A stretch of 64,000 bases of DNA from Nemopilema nomurai (Eukaryota > Cnidaria > Scyphozoa > Rhizostomeae > Rhizostomatidae): contig ML133450.1 of assembly GCA_003864495.1 (NCBI GenBank), forward strand, positions 1,196,640-1,260,639. The letters are read 5' to 3'. The translations under genes and the position numbers were made by a program. Under the pieces are notes generated by a model. The model was not told the origin of the DNA. It ran no database searches and saw only the letters and a program-made list of their open reading frames with translations. Positions within the stretch are counted from its first letter, which is position 1, and each line of letters starts with the position of its first letter. This document shows positions 51,050 to 61,946 of this stretch, piece after piece.

Positions 51050-51578
51050 CTATAGTATTACAAATGAAGGTCAATGCGACAATATCTTTAAAAGCATTTA
51101 TCAATATTAAGTATTGTGTGTTATATTTCATAACATTTGTCTAGTAAGCTTATATTAGACTATATCAAATCTACAACGTGCAAAGGCAGCCCAGGACTTG
51201 AAATGAATATCTAAATAGGAAATTTTATTTGTTATTAATTTAAGATGGAAAGAATCGATTCATCCATAAGAAGGAAGTATGTATTGAATACACCGTGCAA
51301 TTTCAAACAGGTATGTCGAAGGTAAATCGAAAATTCTTAAAGCCCCATTCAAGTTTTCTGATTCAAAAAGGGAACCTTAAAAATAGATTAAAAATTTGGG
51401 CGATTTGAGTGTTAAAGTAGAAGCTCTCCTGTGTGATAAATAACCATATGCTATTATATAGTATAGTTGGCAAAATCATCGCTTTTATGTAAGCCCTTAC
51501 AATGTGTTATATAACTTGCAACAGTAAATAATGGAAACAATTATTCTGAACCGGGGCATGACAAACAAATGAGTGTAC

Positions 51579-51668
51579 ACAGCGCGTACTTTTATACACA
51601 GCGCGTACTTTTGTACACAGCGCATACTTTTGTACATAGCGCGTACTTTTGTACACAGCGCGTACTTA
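51579..51668. repeat. 19-bp minisatellite abutting a splice donor
   Basis: The unit ACACAGCGCGTACTTTTGT (plus strand) is repeated about five times. On the minus strand the array begins in the donor of the exon ending at 51670: GTAAGTACGCGC is itself a variant of the repeat word AAAAGTACGCGC. Confidence 0.9.
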
Positions 51669-51669
51669 C

Positions 51670-54600
51670 CAGTTTTGCGGCAACAGAACCATCTTGATTT
51701 CCTTCCTGCTTTGCTCGGCGAATCAACATAATCCAATTCCTCTTCCATTTGCTTATTCCATTGAACTTTATAAAATGCAATTTACAGAGCTTAGGTTTCA
51801 ATACCTGGTGTCAATGATGGCACTTTGCCGTAATGATGTGACAGAATTTTCAATCCTTCAAGCATTTAAGGTTGTTTTGAAAGTCCTTTTTATTGTCAAG
51901 CACGTATCTAACCGTCCTAAGACTGCCGAAATCAAAATGTAACAGCAAGTTTTTCAACGGGCAGAAGTGGAGCGACAAAGCAACTTTTATGGGAGGGAGG
52001 GGGGGGGGGGATGCAAAGATGAGATTTGCCGACAATAGGGTATGGATTTGAGGGAAGTTCGGGATAAGGGCGTGGCTTAATTCTAAATTCACAGACCAAG
52101 TGACATAAGAACTAAATACAATAAACTTTCCGGTGTTATAGCAAGCCATTGATTTAATATAATCGACGCTTATGTGTCTCTTCTGCTATAAGGAGTGAAT
52201 TCTCTTAGCATTAGAACGTTCATTTCCTTTAATAATAAACGCTTTTAATCTTCACACGCTCTATCGAAAATGCGCCGAAAGTAAAGTAAAGCAAAACAGT
52301 CGCCAAATGTCATCATTTGCTGACGAAACCTTCATTTTGTCGATAGTTAGGGACGTCCCTGTCGGCGGGCAAATTTCAAAGATACTTCAAGGTTTGACTT
52401 ACCCGTAGCATAATACCTGTACTTGTGGTGGTACTGATTTCGTCGGCGGTAGTAGCACACAATGATAAGGATGGCAATCAGAAACACAAGAGTAACGGCC
52501 AAAATGGACACCACTAGGTATCTGAGAGGCAATCTCTTGGACCCTTCTGCAAAAAATAGAATATGAATTAAAAAACATAACTCACTTTGACAATTAAAGG
52601 TCCCTGTTTAATAGCTCGGGAAGATGTGTGAGAATTATGGGCAGTATGATTGCGCCCAATGCAGTGATTGTTTCTGGTAAGCGTATGTCAAATCAAGATT
52701 AGATTAGGCCATAATGCGCTTCGCAATAGGGCAACCATGAGAAGCTGGCGATCAAAGTTTGATGATCACTAAATTTGGAACAAAGCTGAACCAAATATGG
52801 CCCCAAACTACTCTTATCATTGAAATGTCATTGAAGCCCTATCAAGGCTTTTATGCCTACTGTACATTGCAAAGGATTTCGATGAAGGGATGACCGAGTA
52901 AGTCCACTCGCAAGGAAATCGATTCAACCATTCAACATTATACTGCTAATGGCATTATTGTCATAGTGTACGTTAAGAATCCTTTTCATTCTATATAAAT
53001 CCCTAGAATTTGAAAATCGCATTTGAAAAAGAGACGCACTTTCACCCGAAAGGTTCATGACATTGTACTTGAAGTCACATTCGCATCGACACTCGTCTTT
53101 GTTCCACCTGAAAAGTAGAGACGTCCTGTTCAAACGAGTTGACATCATATTCATTGTGTATTAACAGGACAAAAGTCATCTGTGAAAAAGCACATGCTCA
53201 CCAAAGGAAGCCTCCTCTTTTAATGACAATGACAATGACCCCATATAAGGAAACAACAAGCACACATGAAGATCAATCATAGTGTCTCAATTTTCATAGA
53301 GAGTGCGGAAAAATAACCGACCCGAGCGGGACTCGAACTCACGACCCTTGACTTTGTACGTCAAGTGCTCTACCAACTGAGCTATCGGGTCATGCTTTCA
53401 AGCCAGCACTCGAGGCCAAGCCATTTATCCTCACTGCCCCTCTCTTTTACCGATTGCACAGGGGAGCCATCGCAGCTCCATCGCAAAGTGCAAGGGACCT
53501 GCTGAATGAGAGAGGACTGCCCACACGTACAAAGTCAAGGGTCGTGAGTTCGAGTCCCGCTCGGGTCGGTTATTTTTTCCGTACTCTCTATGATCCTTCG
53601 TATGAAATCCTGTTGCCTTAACCTTGTCTCAATTTTGATCACAATTTCTATCTGGGCATTCTGCTGCTGTGCATTCTCCGTCATGAGCCAAAATATTGCG
53701 TTTGTGTAAATTAAAACTGTCATTGTCTCTTTCTTAACCTACATAGCCTACATTATAGTAAGGAGCCGAGGCTAAAGCACAGTGATTCACAGCATAACTG
53801 GATGGATCATCCTTCACTTTCACAGCCTCGTTTTCTGGCTTTTGGGAAGAGAGGTGTAACTGTATACTTCCTTTACAAAAGTGACTTCTCTGCTACAACG
53901 TAAAAATGAAAGACCAAATAGCTCTTAGAAATGCAGATGCGAGACCGCAGTAATTCTAGAACCTGTAAAACGAGCAAAACCACTTTTGAAGTGCTTTTAG
54001 TACAACGATCAACCAAAGTTTGTAAGAGAATGGTTGACACAGTCTAACCAGAGTCCATTAGTGCCTTCCATCAGAAATAATAGTTTATACTTTCTAGGAA
54101 ACATACTTCCGAAAAACCGCCTGATTTATTTTGTCAATCTTGCGTTCATGACAAAACTACTAGAAGTCTTCGCACCTTCTTATCACCTTAAAAACCATGT
54201 TTAATTTTGCAAGTTGGGCGATGAGGGAACCTCTATCCTCGCCTGTATCTCTCTTGAATGACTCTCCTCTATCTCAAGGGTACTACCGTGAACTGCTTTT
54301 CAAAAGTATTGTAGATTACCATGAGCCGTTCTGAGACAGTGACGCATTTAGCCATGGGTCCACTGGGCCGTGTCAGGTGTCCCTTAGGGTTTTTAATTTT
54401 TGGAGGCCCCTTGCAATATTTTGTTAAGCCTTGTGATGATGATGAATTGAGTAGCATGACACGAACTACTTTGGCACATTAATGGGCCCCCATTAACTTT
54501 GGTCCCAGGGCCCCGGCAGTCGTAAATGCGACGTTGTCCTGAGACTCGTGAAGATAACTGTTAGAGGTCGGTCGTACTACCAAATGTCGCGTACACATTG

Positions 54601-55882
54601 GTGGTGCTTTCCAATCACCGTCCTAGGCTTGAAGATCGAAGTAGACACTTTATACTGTCTTTATACATAAACCAAGTCAAATTAGAAAGCTATCTTTTTC
54701 ACTTCTTTGGTGATCATGATAAAGCAATTGACAAATTGACAGTACTCTCTTGAAAATCTGATAAAATGATTTCAAATGATAATAATAAATAATAAAATCA
54801 GCCTCACGTGAGTCCCCTGCCACATATACCCGTCTTCGGTTGGTTGCACTTTCTTCCGCAAACACAGACTTCATGGCAGGCTGTTGCCGATATAAATTGC
54901 TTGTCCTTATTTGACGATTCCAGCCGATTGAAGACCGTAATCACCTTTGTCTCTGTTGACGACGCTTGGCACTGAAAACCCCTGAGCAGGTAGCTGCCTC
55001 CTTTGCATCTTTTCAGCCGATAAAAGGCGGGTTTGAGTGATCTGTTCACTGGATCCGTCTCCTCAATGTCATCAATCAACTGACAGGGGATCCCTCCAGC
55101 CGCACTCACCCTTATCACTGCGATGTAAGATTTAAGAGTAACAGGGTAGCGTTATAGGCAGAGACAAAGGGAGCATCTAAAAATGGGGGCTGTATCAATA
55201 TCAATCCGTATAAAAAGCTATCTAAATTGAGAGGCACATGACCATTCTAATTTATGGATTTGGAAGGGACAATTTTGGGTCTCTTGGGCTACTGTTATTT
55301 GGGAGGGGCGTTTTACTCGGTTGCCAATGGCCCATGGCCCCTCTCACCCGCGTTTCCTACGTCACTGGCATCAGGGCCCACAAAAGTGTTCTGATAAAAC
55401 TTATCGTTATGCTATAAAACTTACTTCCAGTATAGGCTTTTGCTCAGAACAAGTAAGTTTCTTTAAATGGCTGCTAATACTTGCAAAAACATAACTTGAG
55501 AAAGGCAGCTTTTGTCTTGAAATGCTGCCAAGATTCGAAAGATCAAATGAAAGGACACATATCCCAAAAGTTTCTTGAACCAAGTACCAGGAACTTAATT
55601 CATTGGTGTTTCTCTAAATTCATAATCGCTAATGAATGCAATTAAACGATCAATGCTCAATTAAACGCCACCAGGTTTGCCCCCCACTTTTTTACGAAGA
55701 AAATAATTCCAATATAGCTACGAAATGTAGCAGATTCGAGCAACTTAATTTCAATTCATTAGCCATGTCCCTGCCCCCCCCCCCATTTTCAAGTTCGTGG
55801 CGTGGGCCATGTATGCTGCTGTACCTTGGAACGTGGCGATGGCAAGGACCGCTTTGAACCATTTGCGAGCCGCGGGCGTCAT
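51670..55882 (-). CDS. transmembrane PDGF/VEGF-like ligand, 5' exons of the minus-strand gene
   Basis: Exons: 55882-55825 (ATG, signal peptide WFKAVLAIATF), 55117-54808, 53107-53046, 52546-52403, 51765-51670. All joins keep frame. Exon 2 is a cystine-knot PDGF/VEGF domain: IPCQL, a proline, FYRLKRCKGGS at the place of the R-C-x-G-C-C motif, GFQC, then HEVCVCGRKC for the terminal C-x-C. Exon 3 adds WNKDECRCECDF, a CxCxC tail as in VEGF-C-type proteins. Exon 4 carries a transmembrane helix (about 153-174) followed by YYRRR, a type I topology. Exon 5 is an acidic-then-basic cytoplasmic segment (EEELDYVDSPSKAGRK, then WFCCRK, with possible palmitoylation cysteines). It ends in phase 1, matching the P4HA-like TPR exon at 51049. 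Likely role: juxtacrine receptor-tyrosine-kinase ligand. A 5' untranslated exon may end at 57222. Confidence 0.72.
51850..52350. other. intron of the VEGF-like gene
   Basis: Contains a poly-G run at about 51996-52010. No exon or mobile element was recognised. Confidence 0.45.
53283..53636 (-). mobile_element. tRNA-derived palindromic insertion with 12-bp target duplication
   Basis: Identical direct repeats TGTCTCAATTTT (53283-53294 and 53625-53636) flank a 330-bp insertion. Its left side, on the minus strand, is a complete tRNA-like sequence followed by GGTTATTTTTCCG and CACTCTCTATGA. The 3' half of that tRNA and its trailer recur in inverse orientation at about 53526-53594 with one or two changes, so the element folds back on about 68-bp arms. 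This looks like a SINE-type insertion. It lies in the intron between exons 2 and 3 of the VEGF-like gene. Confidence 0.8.
53318..53391 (-). tRNA. tRNA-like sequence (SINE head or tRNA pseudogene)
   Basis: Read on the minus strand, a 7-bp acceptor stem (GACCCGA with TCGGGTC), a D arm (GCTCAGTTGGTAGAGC, a good A box), an anticodon stem CTTGAC/GTCAAG with loop GTACAAA, and a T arm with GAGTTCGAGTCCC (B box) are all present. The loop would place ACA at the anticodon, which is not a normal animal isoacceptor. The anticodon stem has six pairs and the T stem one mismatch. Together with the surrounding target duplication, this argues for a tRNA-derived element rather than a working tRNA gene. Confidence 0.6.
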
Positions 55883-58800
55883 TTGAACGGCAATCACAAC
55901 GAACCTAGAACGAAAACAAAGTTCGCCAGTCTCGATCTCAAAAAATCGCCTCATACTCTGGGCCAGCAACGAGGCTAGCCCAACCGATAACCCAAGAGCC
56001 AAATCTTCACTTCACCCCCCTGCAATTACCTCAATGCTACTGCTCCTAGCCTGCGTGCAGGCTTCAATAGCCGTTGCGAGGGAGAGCCAATACGGAACTT
56101 GTAAGATTCGCAACGAATAGTAAAATTTCACGGCGCAGGATATACTGCTCCTTACCCAGGTGTTAGCATAATTATATACTAAAAGTCATAGGGTTTCCTT
56201 ATACAAGACGCTGTTCTGCAGTTTTTAGTTCAATTAAAAATGGGGGTGGCGGAGGGGGGATCGAATGACAAAAAGAACTTTCCCAACTGACGCCCATGTT
56301 GAAGTGACTCTAAAGCAGTGACACTAACTGCCTGGTAAAAGCCACAGGTCATTCCCCACAAATAGTCTTTCGCGCGTATTTACTGAATTCAAAACAATGA
56401 CAATAGTTGCATCTCATTCGAAAAAGGTGCAAGAAAAGCAGGGTGTTTGGGCGTCATCAATGGGCCTCCAGTAAGATTACTGTATCTCAGGAGAATGAGA
56501 GAAGCAGGTGGCTTTAAAGAAAACAAAATCCGATCGGTTAACAAGAGTTACTAAGGACTTGAAATACCTGTCCAAGATCTCGCTCACGCTAATAATAACT
56601 CAGGGGATCAAACAGCAGGTAGACTATAATTTGGAGCTGACCCTCTAGCTATCTCCATTTACTGTTTTATATGACACCAAATGGATTCTGGCAACTGAGT
56701 TTCACCTAATGTTCCGTTTCTAAATTGATATTGCAATGGCCTAATTGTGGGCGTTGACCTTTCATGGTTTACATGCCTGACACGATATCGGAATTGCCAT
56801 TATTTGCGATGATAATATATAATCATATAAGCAAAAGTATCTCGGCTGTTTGATTCAAAAGTGAGACTGATTCAAGGTTCTTCGTGGAATATATTCTTCA
56901 AATCTAAGTTTTATCAAGACGTTAAGTGACCTAGAATGCGTGAACAATCCCAGGTCTAACTCATTTCTCTGTGTTCTATAATAATGACCGATTGCTAATG
57001 AAAAATGGAGAAACCAAGAAAATAGACTGCAATGAACAAATATCACTTCCAATGCTTCGTTGAAATCAACTTATCCATCACCGAAAGACGAAGTAAAGGT
57101 CTTAAGCTTGAATCTCATGCCTACTGGATATCATTGGTACAATCAAGAAGGACACTCAACATTATGGCAGCCCAAGAATTTAGGCCAGTTACTGGCTGAC
57201 TGGAATCATGTGCACTCTTACCTTTGCTGCTGGTACAGTCGACTTCAGCCCTTACCAGTTCACAGGTAGATTGGCCACTAAACTCTCTTCAAGATAACAC
57301 TTCACTCACCACCTGCCCCGGGTAATACATAAACGGACATCAGACATAGAAAGGTAAACAAACCTTCTGAACACTTAGTGGACAACAAAGAGTCAAGTCG
57401 AGGAACGGTCTGCTGGCTTTTATCGGATTGTGATGGTCGGGTCTGTATTCAAGCATAAAATCTTTCTCATTGATGTCATTTTTACGATTCAAGTGGTCAA
57501 TGCCTGATTAATGACTCACTGAAGCTTTCAGTATTATTAGCATTCCTTTCCCTAGAAACAGAATTCCACGTTTATTGAAACAAAAGCCTGCGACGCATTA
57601 TCAGACATAATATGTTCTTTCCGGAAACCTTGATTAAACCTTTCAATCCAGAATTCTTGTATTATACCGTAACAATAGGAGGCGTTTTTATCACTGCAGA
57701 AGCAGAGGCGAACAAAAACTCGAAACCCTCCACAGCCGCCGAAACTCATTGTGTGTTCATTCTAATAACGGCGGGCAGTTCTCACTTACGAAAGTTTGCT
57801 TGAAGGAGGAACATAAGTTCTTTCATAGGAGAAACTTTCAATAAAGTCGGCAATAGAATTGTCTGAAAGACCACAGAATAATTCACGCAATTTTCTAGAT
57901 GGGAATGGTGTTTCCCCCAAAATTATCCTCTAGATCATAGGGAGAAGTGCTTATCGGAGTTTGTTTCAGAGATTCAGAAAGTTGTTTGTACTTGCCTACG
58001 ACTTCTACTTCTCGTAGTTATAACAAAATAGACGCACTCTTGAATGACCTTTCATTTCCTTGACGATTATCTTCCATATTTCTTATCTCTAACGACCTAA
58101 CCATACTGTGCTCTCTGCCCTGGGTCTCTGAATGCCAACACCCTTAGGTAAACCAAATTTCATCCTTTTCGATCAACTCTAGTGTCACCAATGGATGACA
58201 TGCATTGAAAAGCCCGGATGAATCCGGATACAGAAGCCAGCACGGTCTCTTCCCGCATTAAGCTTATCCGGGCTTCTTCTTCCTTGTATGAATGGAACTA
58301 AGACGATGTTGATACGGAAGAGGGCTGCAGTTCTAAGAGTGATTTTTCCTGAGATCTCATCCCCTGAATAATTTTTATGAAAGCAAAGCAACATAGCAAC
58401 AATGAGAAAAAGCAATAACATTTTTGCGTTGGCAGCCTGTGGTTGTTTTCCTTAATTCTAAGAGGATTGTCAAAATGTGTCATTATTATAGCTAATGGCA
58501 AAGACTCCAAACACGGTCCTGATGTTTTGTCAAAGTTTAAGTATAAAAAAAACTGGGAATGTTTTTTAACGTAGGTAATAGCATTCTCAAAGCAATGATC
58601 CTCCTGGGTCTGTCAATAGTAGACAAGCTGAGAAGAAATTGCAACCACCTGCTGCAGATGGATGTCAATAGAGCAGATTTTACCTGACAAGCTATAATGT
58701 TATACATCATAATCCCCAAAGCCTCATCTCCAAAGTCAATCAACAATCCGCATTTTGATCTTTTTCTCCCCTATAAAGTCTGAAAGGGTAGACAGCTCAA

Positions 58801-59466
58801 AGGGGCTTAAAAGCATTGTCCGAGCTGGATAAAGATTGATGGTATAAAATATCTTTTCCTATACAAAGAGTGATATCAGGAAGCTTTTTGAGGATGTTTC
58901 AAACAGCTGTTATCTTCTAGAAGACTAAGCAATATTATCAGGTTTTTATTTTTCATGCCTTGGACTTTCTAAAAGCCAACATATGGTTTTTGTACAGAAG
59001 ATTTCAAACCAGATGGTCTTCTCTTAAAGAAAACAATGGTTATCAAGCAGATAATCAGGAGCATCGATAAAACGCAAGTATCGAAGAAGGCTGGCTGGCT
59101 GGCAAAGACTGGCTGGCTGGCAAGGCTAGCTGTTTCTCTTAACTAGACAACTGCAACAACTAAGAAAAATAGAGCTGCGAAATGTGCCTTATCTGGAGGT
59201 TTGGTATGGTATCCTTAAATGATTTTCGATAACAAAGGCAGCAATACTGATGATAATTAACTTGCATTGATGGCATCAAAAAATTGCCCTGATAAATTTT
59301 TTTGCTAGCGTGTAGCTGCCATATGAGTGTTATTTATGATGTATTTGGTCAACAGTTTGCCGGAAGAATTGATTGAAATGAATTTGGAAATACATCGAAG
59401 ATTACGTTTGATGACGCCATAAAATACTCCAATGGTCATAACTCATTACTTTGAAAGAATTTTAAA
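55883..59466. other. largely gene-less stretch with possible 5' untranslated exon
   Basis: A minus-strand donor (GCAAAG|GTAAGAGTG, exon end 57222) and the strong acceptor TTTTCGTTCTAG just before the VEGF-like start codon suggest an untranslated first exon near 57.2-57.3 kb. A minus-strand segment near 58683-58755 is open (CGLLIDFGDEALGIMM) and followed by CAG|GTAAAA, but no partner exon is in phase. A GGCTGGCT repeat (59088-59135) is minor. Confidence 0.3.
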
Positions 59467-61134
59467 ATGCAGTCTCTGACAATTTTGTTAAGCAGCGATT
59501 GTTTAGCATGCAATTATGTTGCTCGGAAAAGAAGAATCATTGCTCAAATTTCCTCATTGCCGAGGCGAATATTCAAGGTAAGATTTTTTGGCAGCTTTGC
59601 CTGTTCCATTGCGATTAATCTGTAAAATAGCAGGTTAGCTTGAAAAAAATGTTGGAAAGTTGTCTGACATGACCTTCCATTGATGTTGTGATGAAGCCCC
59701 TTTAAAGTGCCCAAAAGAAGAAGTACCTTGTACACTTTTTGTTGCAGGTGCTCCGGCCCAGACATCATTACAACTCTGCTTCTGCTGCTCTTTCTTCCAT
59801 GGTAAACAGCTTTCTTTTATTTTTTTACGACCTTAAACTTTGCAGCAACTCTTCCCCCACTAAATACATCACGAAATACTTCTTCTCCATTTTTAACCCT
59901 CGGATAACACTCGACAAATATATCTTTTCAAAACTTCTCTCCTTAACAATCCTTGCACAAGCTTTAACTCAACTTCTGATTGTGTTTGTTTTCTACATAG
60001 CCTCAAGAGGTAGTTTTTAGACCACTGAGAAGCTTTATGCTTATCAAGCAGTGTCCTGGTCCTTCCTCTTGATGTGACAACAGCTTGTGATTCGTTATGC
60101 CTGGAATTGCTGCGAGCTGGCGACTCTCCTCTCTGTGTGTCCAATTTTGGTCATGCCAAAGATACGAACCACGGGACCTTGGGTCTGTAGCCAGCGCCTC
60201 TAAGGACTGAGCCATCATTGCATGTAAATGAAACTTTTTGTCCATTTACCAAAAATTCTAGAAAGATTTGCTTGAATAATTACTATAATGGCCAGTATAG
60301 CAGTACAGTTAAAACCCTTTTATTGTAATTATAGAAGACATAGTTGCTCTTTTTTCGTTACCAATAACACATCATCACATTGAGAGAAACTCTCTTTTAT
60401 TTTTATATCTTCGTCCTGATGTCTTAGACTTGGCATGGAGGTACATGCTTCAGTCATTTTACTGATTTTGTATAAACAATATCAATTGAAGTGAGGTTCA
60501 TAGCATTGAAATGAAACTTCTTTTGCTTAATACAATCATTGTGATAGGTGATTGTCAACATTAATTGTCAGAAAGAATTCTCTAAGTCCTTCTGTTTAGT
60601 TGTTTACGGTAAAGGCATGGTTTCTTTAATGATTAAATATGAAATGTGTGATATGATTATCCAATGTTCTTTTTTATACAAAGTAAATTAGATTAGTTAA
60701 GCATATTCTTTATAGCACTATAGTAAAACTATAATAAAAGAGACTTGCTTAAAAGGAACTTTGGAGCTAAGCCTTTCAAATTGATTTCATTGAACAGGCT
60801 AGATGGTATTTTGCAAAAATTTTCGTTGCATGTAACCTGGTTATAGTTCTACTCCATTCAAATATGGAACTATTGTGAATGTTTGGGGTAGATTATTTAT
60901 TGAATTTTGTTGTTTTCATCAGATTTCAACTCTGCCTTGTACTTTAACACTTTTCAATATTCGCATCACTCAACAATATTTGCTTTCTCTCTTCTGAGCT
61001 ATGTATACAAGTTTCCTAACATTGTCATGGTAGTGATACGAACTTTTCTCAATTTTCAGAGTAAAGCTTACACATGGAATGCAACCATCGCTAGGAGAAA
61101 TATACGATTTGAGCCTGCAATGATGTGTTTTTAA
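59467..61134 (+). CDS. candidate three-exon gene for a 79-residue basic protein
   Basis: Exons 59467-59577, 59748-59801 and 61060-61134 are all phase 0 and join to 79 codons plus TAA. Splice sites are good: ATTCAAG|GTAAGA, tttttgttgcag, CCATG|GTAAAC and ctcaattttcag. The start ATG follows an in-frame stop. The peptide begins MQSLTILLSSDCLACNYVAR, is rich in Arg/Lys with few acidic residues (KRRIIAQISSLPRRIFK, ARRNIRF), and could carry a mitochondrial-type presequence. I do not recognise a family. The exon order is inferred only from phase and consensus. Intron 2 carries a SINE. Confidence 0.4.
60050..60240 (-). mobile_element. tRNA-derived SINE
   Basis: On the minus strand, ATGGCTCAGTCCTTAGAGG (A-box-like) and GTGGTTCGTATC (B-box-like) are spaced as in a tRNA (about 60159-60217). 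They are followed by a non-tRNA body. The boxes are close to consensus but the cloverleaf is imperfect, as expected for a SINE head. Its exact ends were not determined. Confidence 0.45.
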
Positions 61135-61139
61135 GAGAA

Positions 61140-61940
61140 GAAGGTGTGTCTGTTGTTTCTTCTTTTAGCAAACACTATTTAATGCGGCAGCCGAAGTTTC
61201 AAAATGGAATGAAACTGGGTTTTATTCATTTAGTTTTAAATGTTTCAAATGTCTGTTTGCGAAGTTTATTCAAAGCTTGCTGTTAGAGTATTGTTTGGAG
61301 AAAGACAAATCTTTGTTCTAATGAAAACGGCATACTGGAACCACTTTTCGTAAATTCCTTTCAGAACAAGGTTAATTACCTAGGAGAGCCAGTCTATTCA
61401 ATTTTCAAACAAGTGCTTTATGATACAGAACTTCACAAAAGCTCTAAGTATAGGAATCAATAATGTTCATCCTTTCCTGTTATCTGGCTCATAAGATTGG
61501 AATGTCCCTAACCAGCCATTAACATAAATTTTAGTTGCACAAAATCGAAATTTTATGACGCGATGTGACTGCATAATAAGTAGGTCTAGAAATTTTTGTT
61601 GGATCAAATTGATAAAATAAAAAGGGAAAATTAAAAAATAGCAACAGCGATTTTGCACGCATATCATTTCTTTATCTAGCTTGAATAAATTAGAAATAGC
61701 TGGTCATAAAGGCAGAAACTGAAAGATGAAAAGTAGATTTTTAAGGATAGAGAAAATAGCGTTTCTTTATGGTATGTACATTGAAGCACATTTATAGGTC
61801 TGCCTAAAATCACATGAGCAATAGCCGCTTGAAGGCACATAGAAAGGTATTATTCAGGAGCAAAATAAAGTAAAAAATCTACTAAAGGCCAGATTGAACG
61901 AAGCGAATCAGAAGTAGATAGAGCATAGGTTCCTATGCAC
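61140..61940. other. 3' flank of the 79-residue candidate gene
   Basis: AT-rich, no exon seen. An AATAAA at about 61685 could serve the candidate gene upstream. Confidence 0.35.
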
Positions 61941-61946
61941 GCAAAA

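Noticed and set aside
53318..53391. A functional tRNA-Cys gene reading ACA
   Set aside because: ACA is not a normal animal Cys anticodon, the T stem has a mismatch, and a target duplication plus an inverse half-copy mark it as a mobile element.
54823..54840. Donor at G|GTATAT ending the PDGF/VEGF exon in phase 1
   Set aside because: It cannot join the phase-2 CxCxC exon. The donor AC|GTGAGG at 54808 is stronger and keeps frame.
58537..58772. Two minus-strand segments with good splice sites (IDFGDEALGIMM and LSTIDRPRRIIALRMLL)
   Set aside because: Their phases (0 and 2) do not match and the gap between them is about 60 bases. No model closes, so no gene is called.
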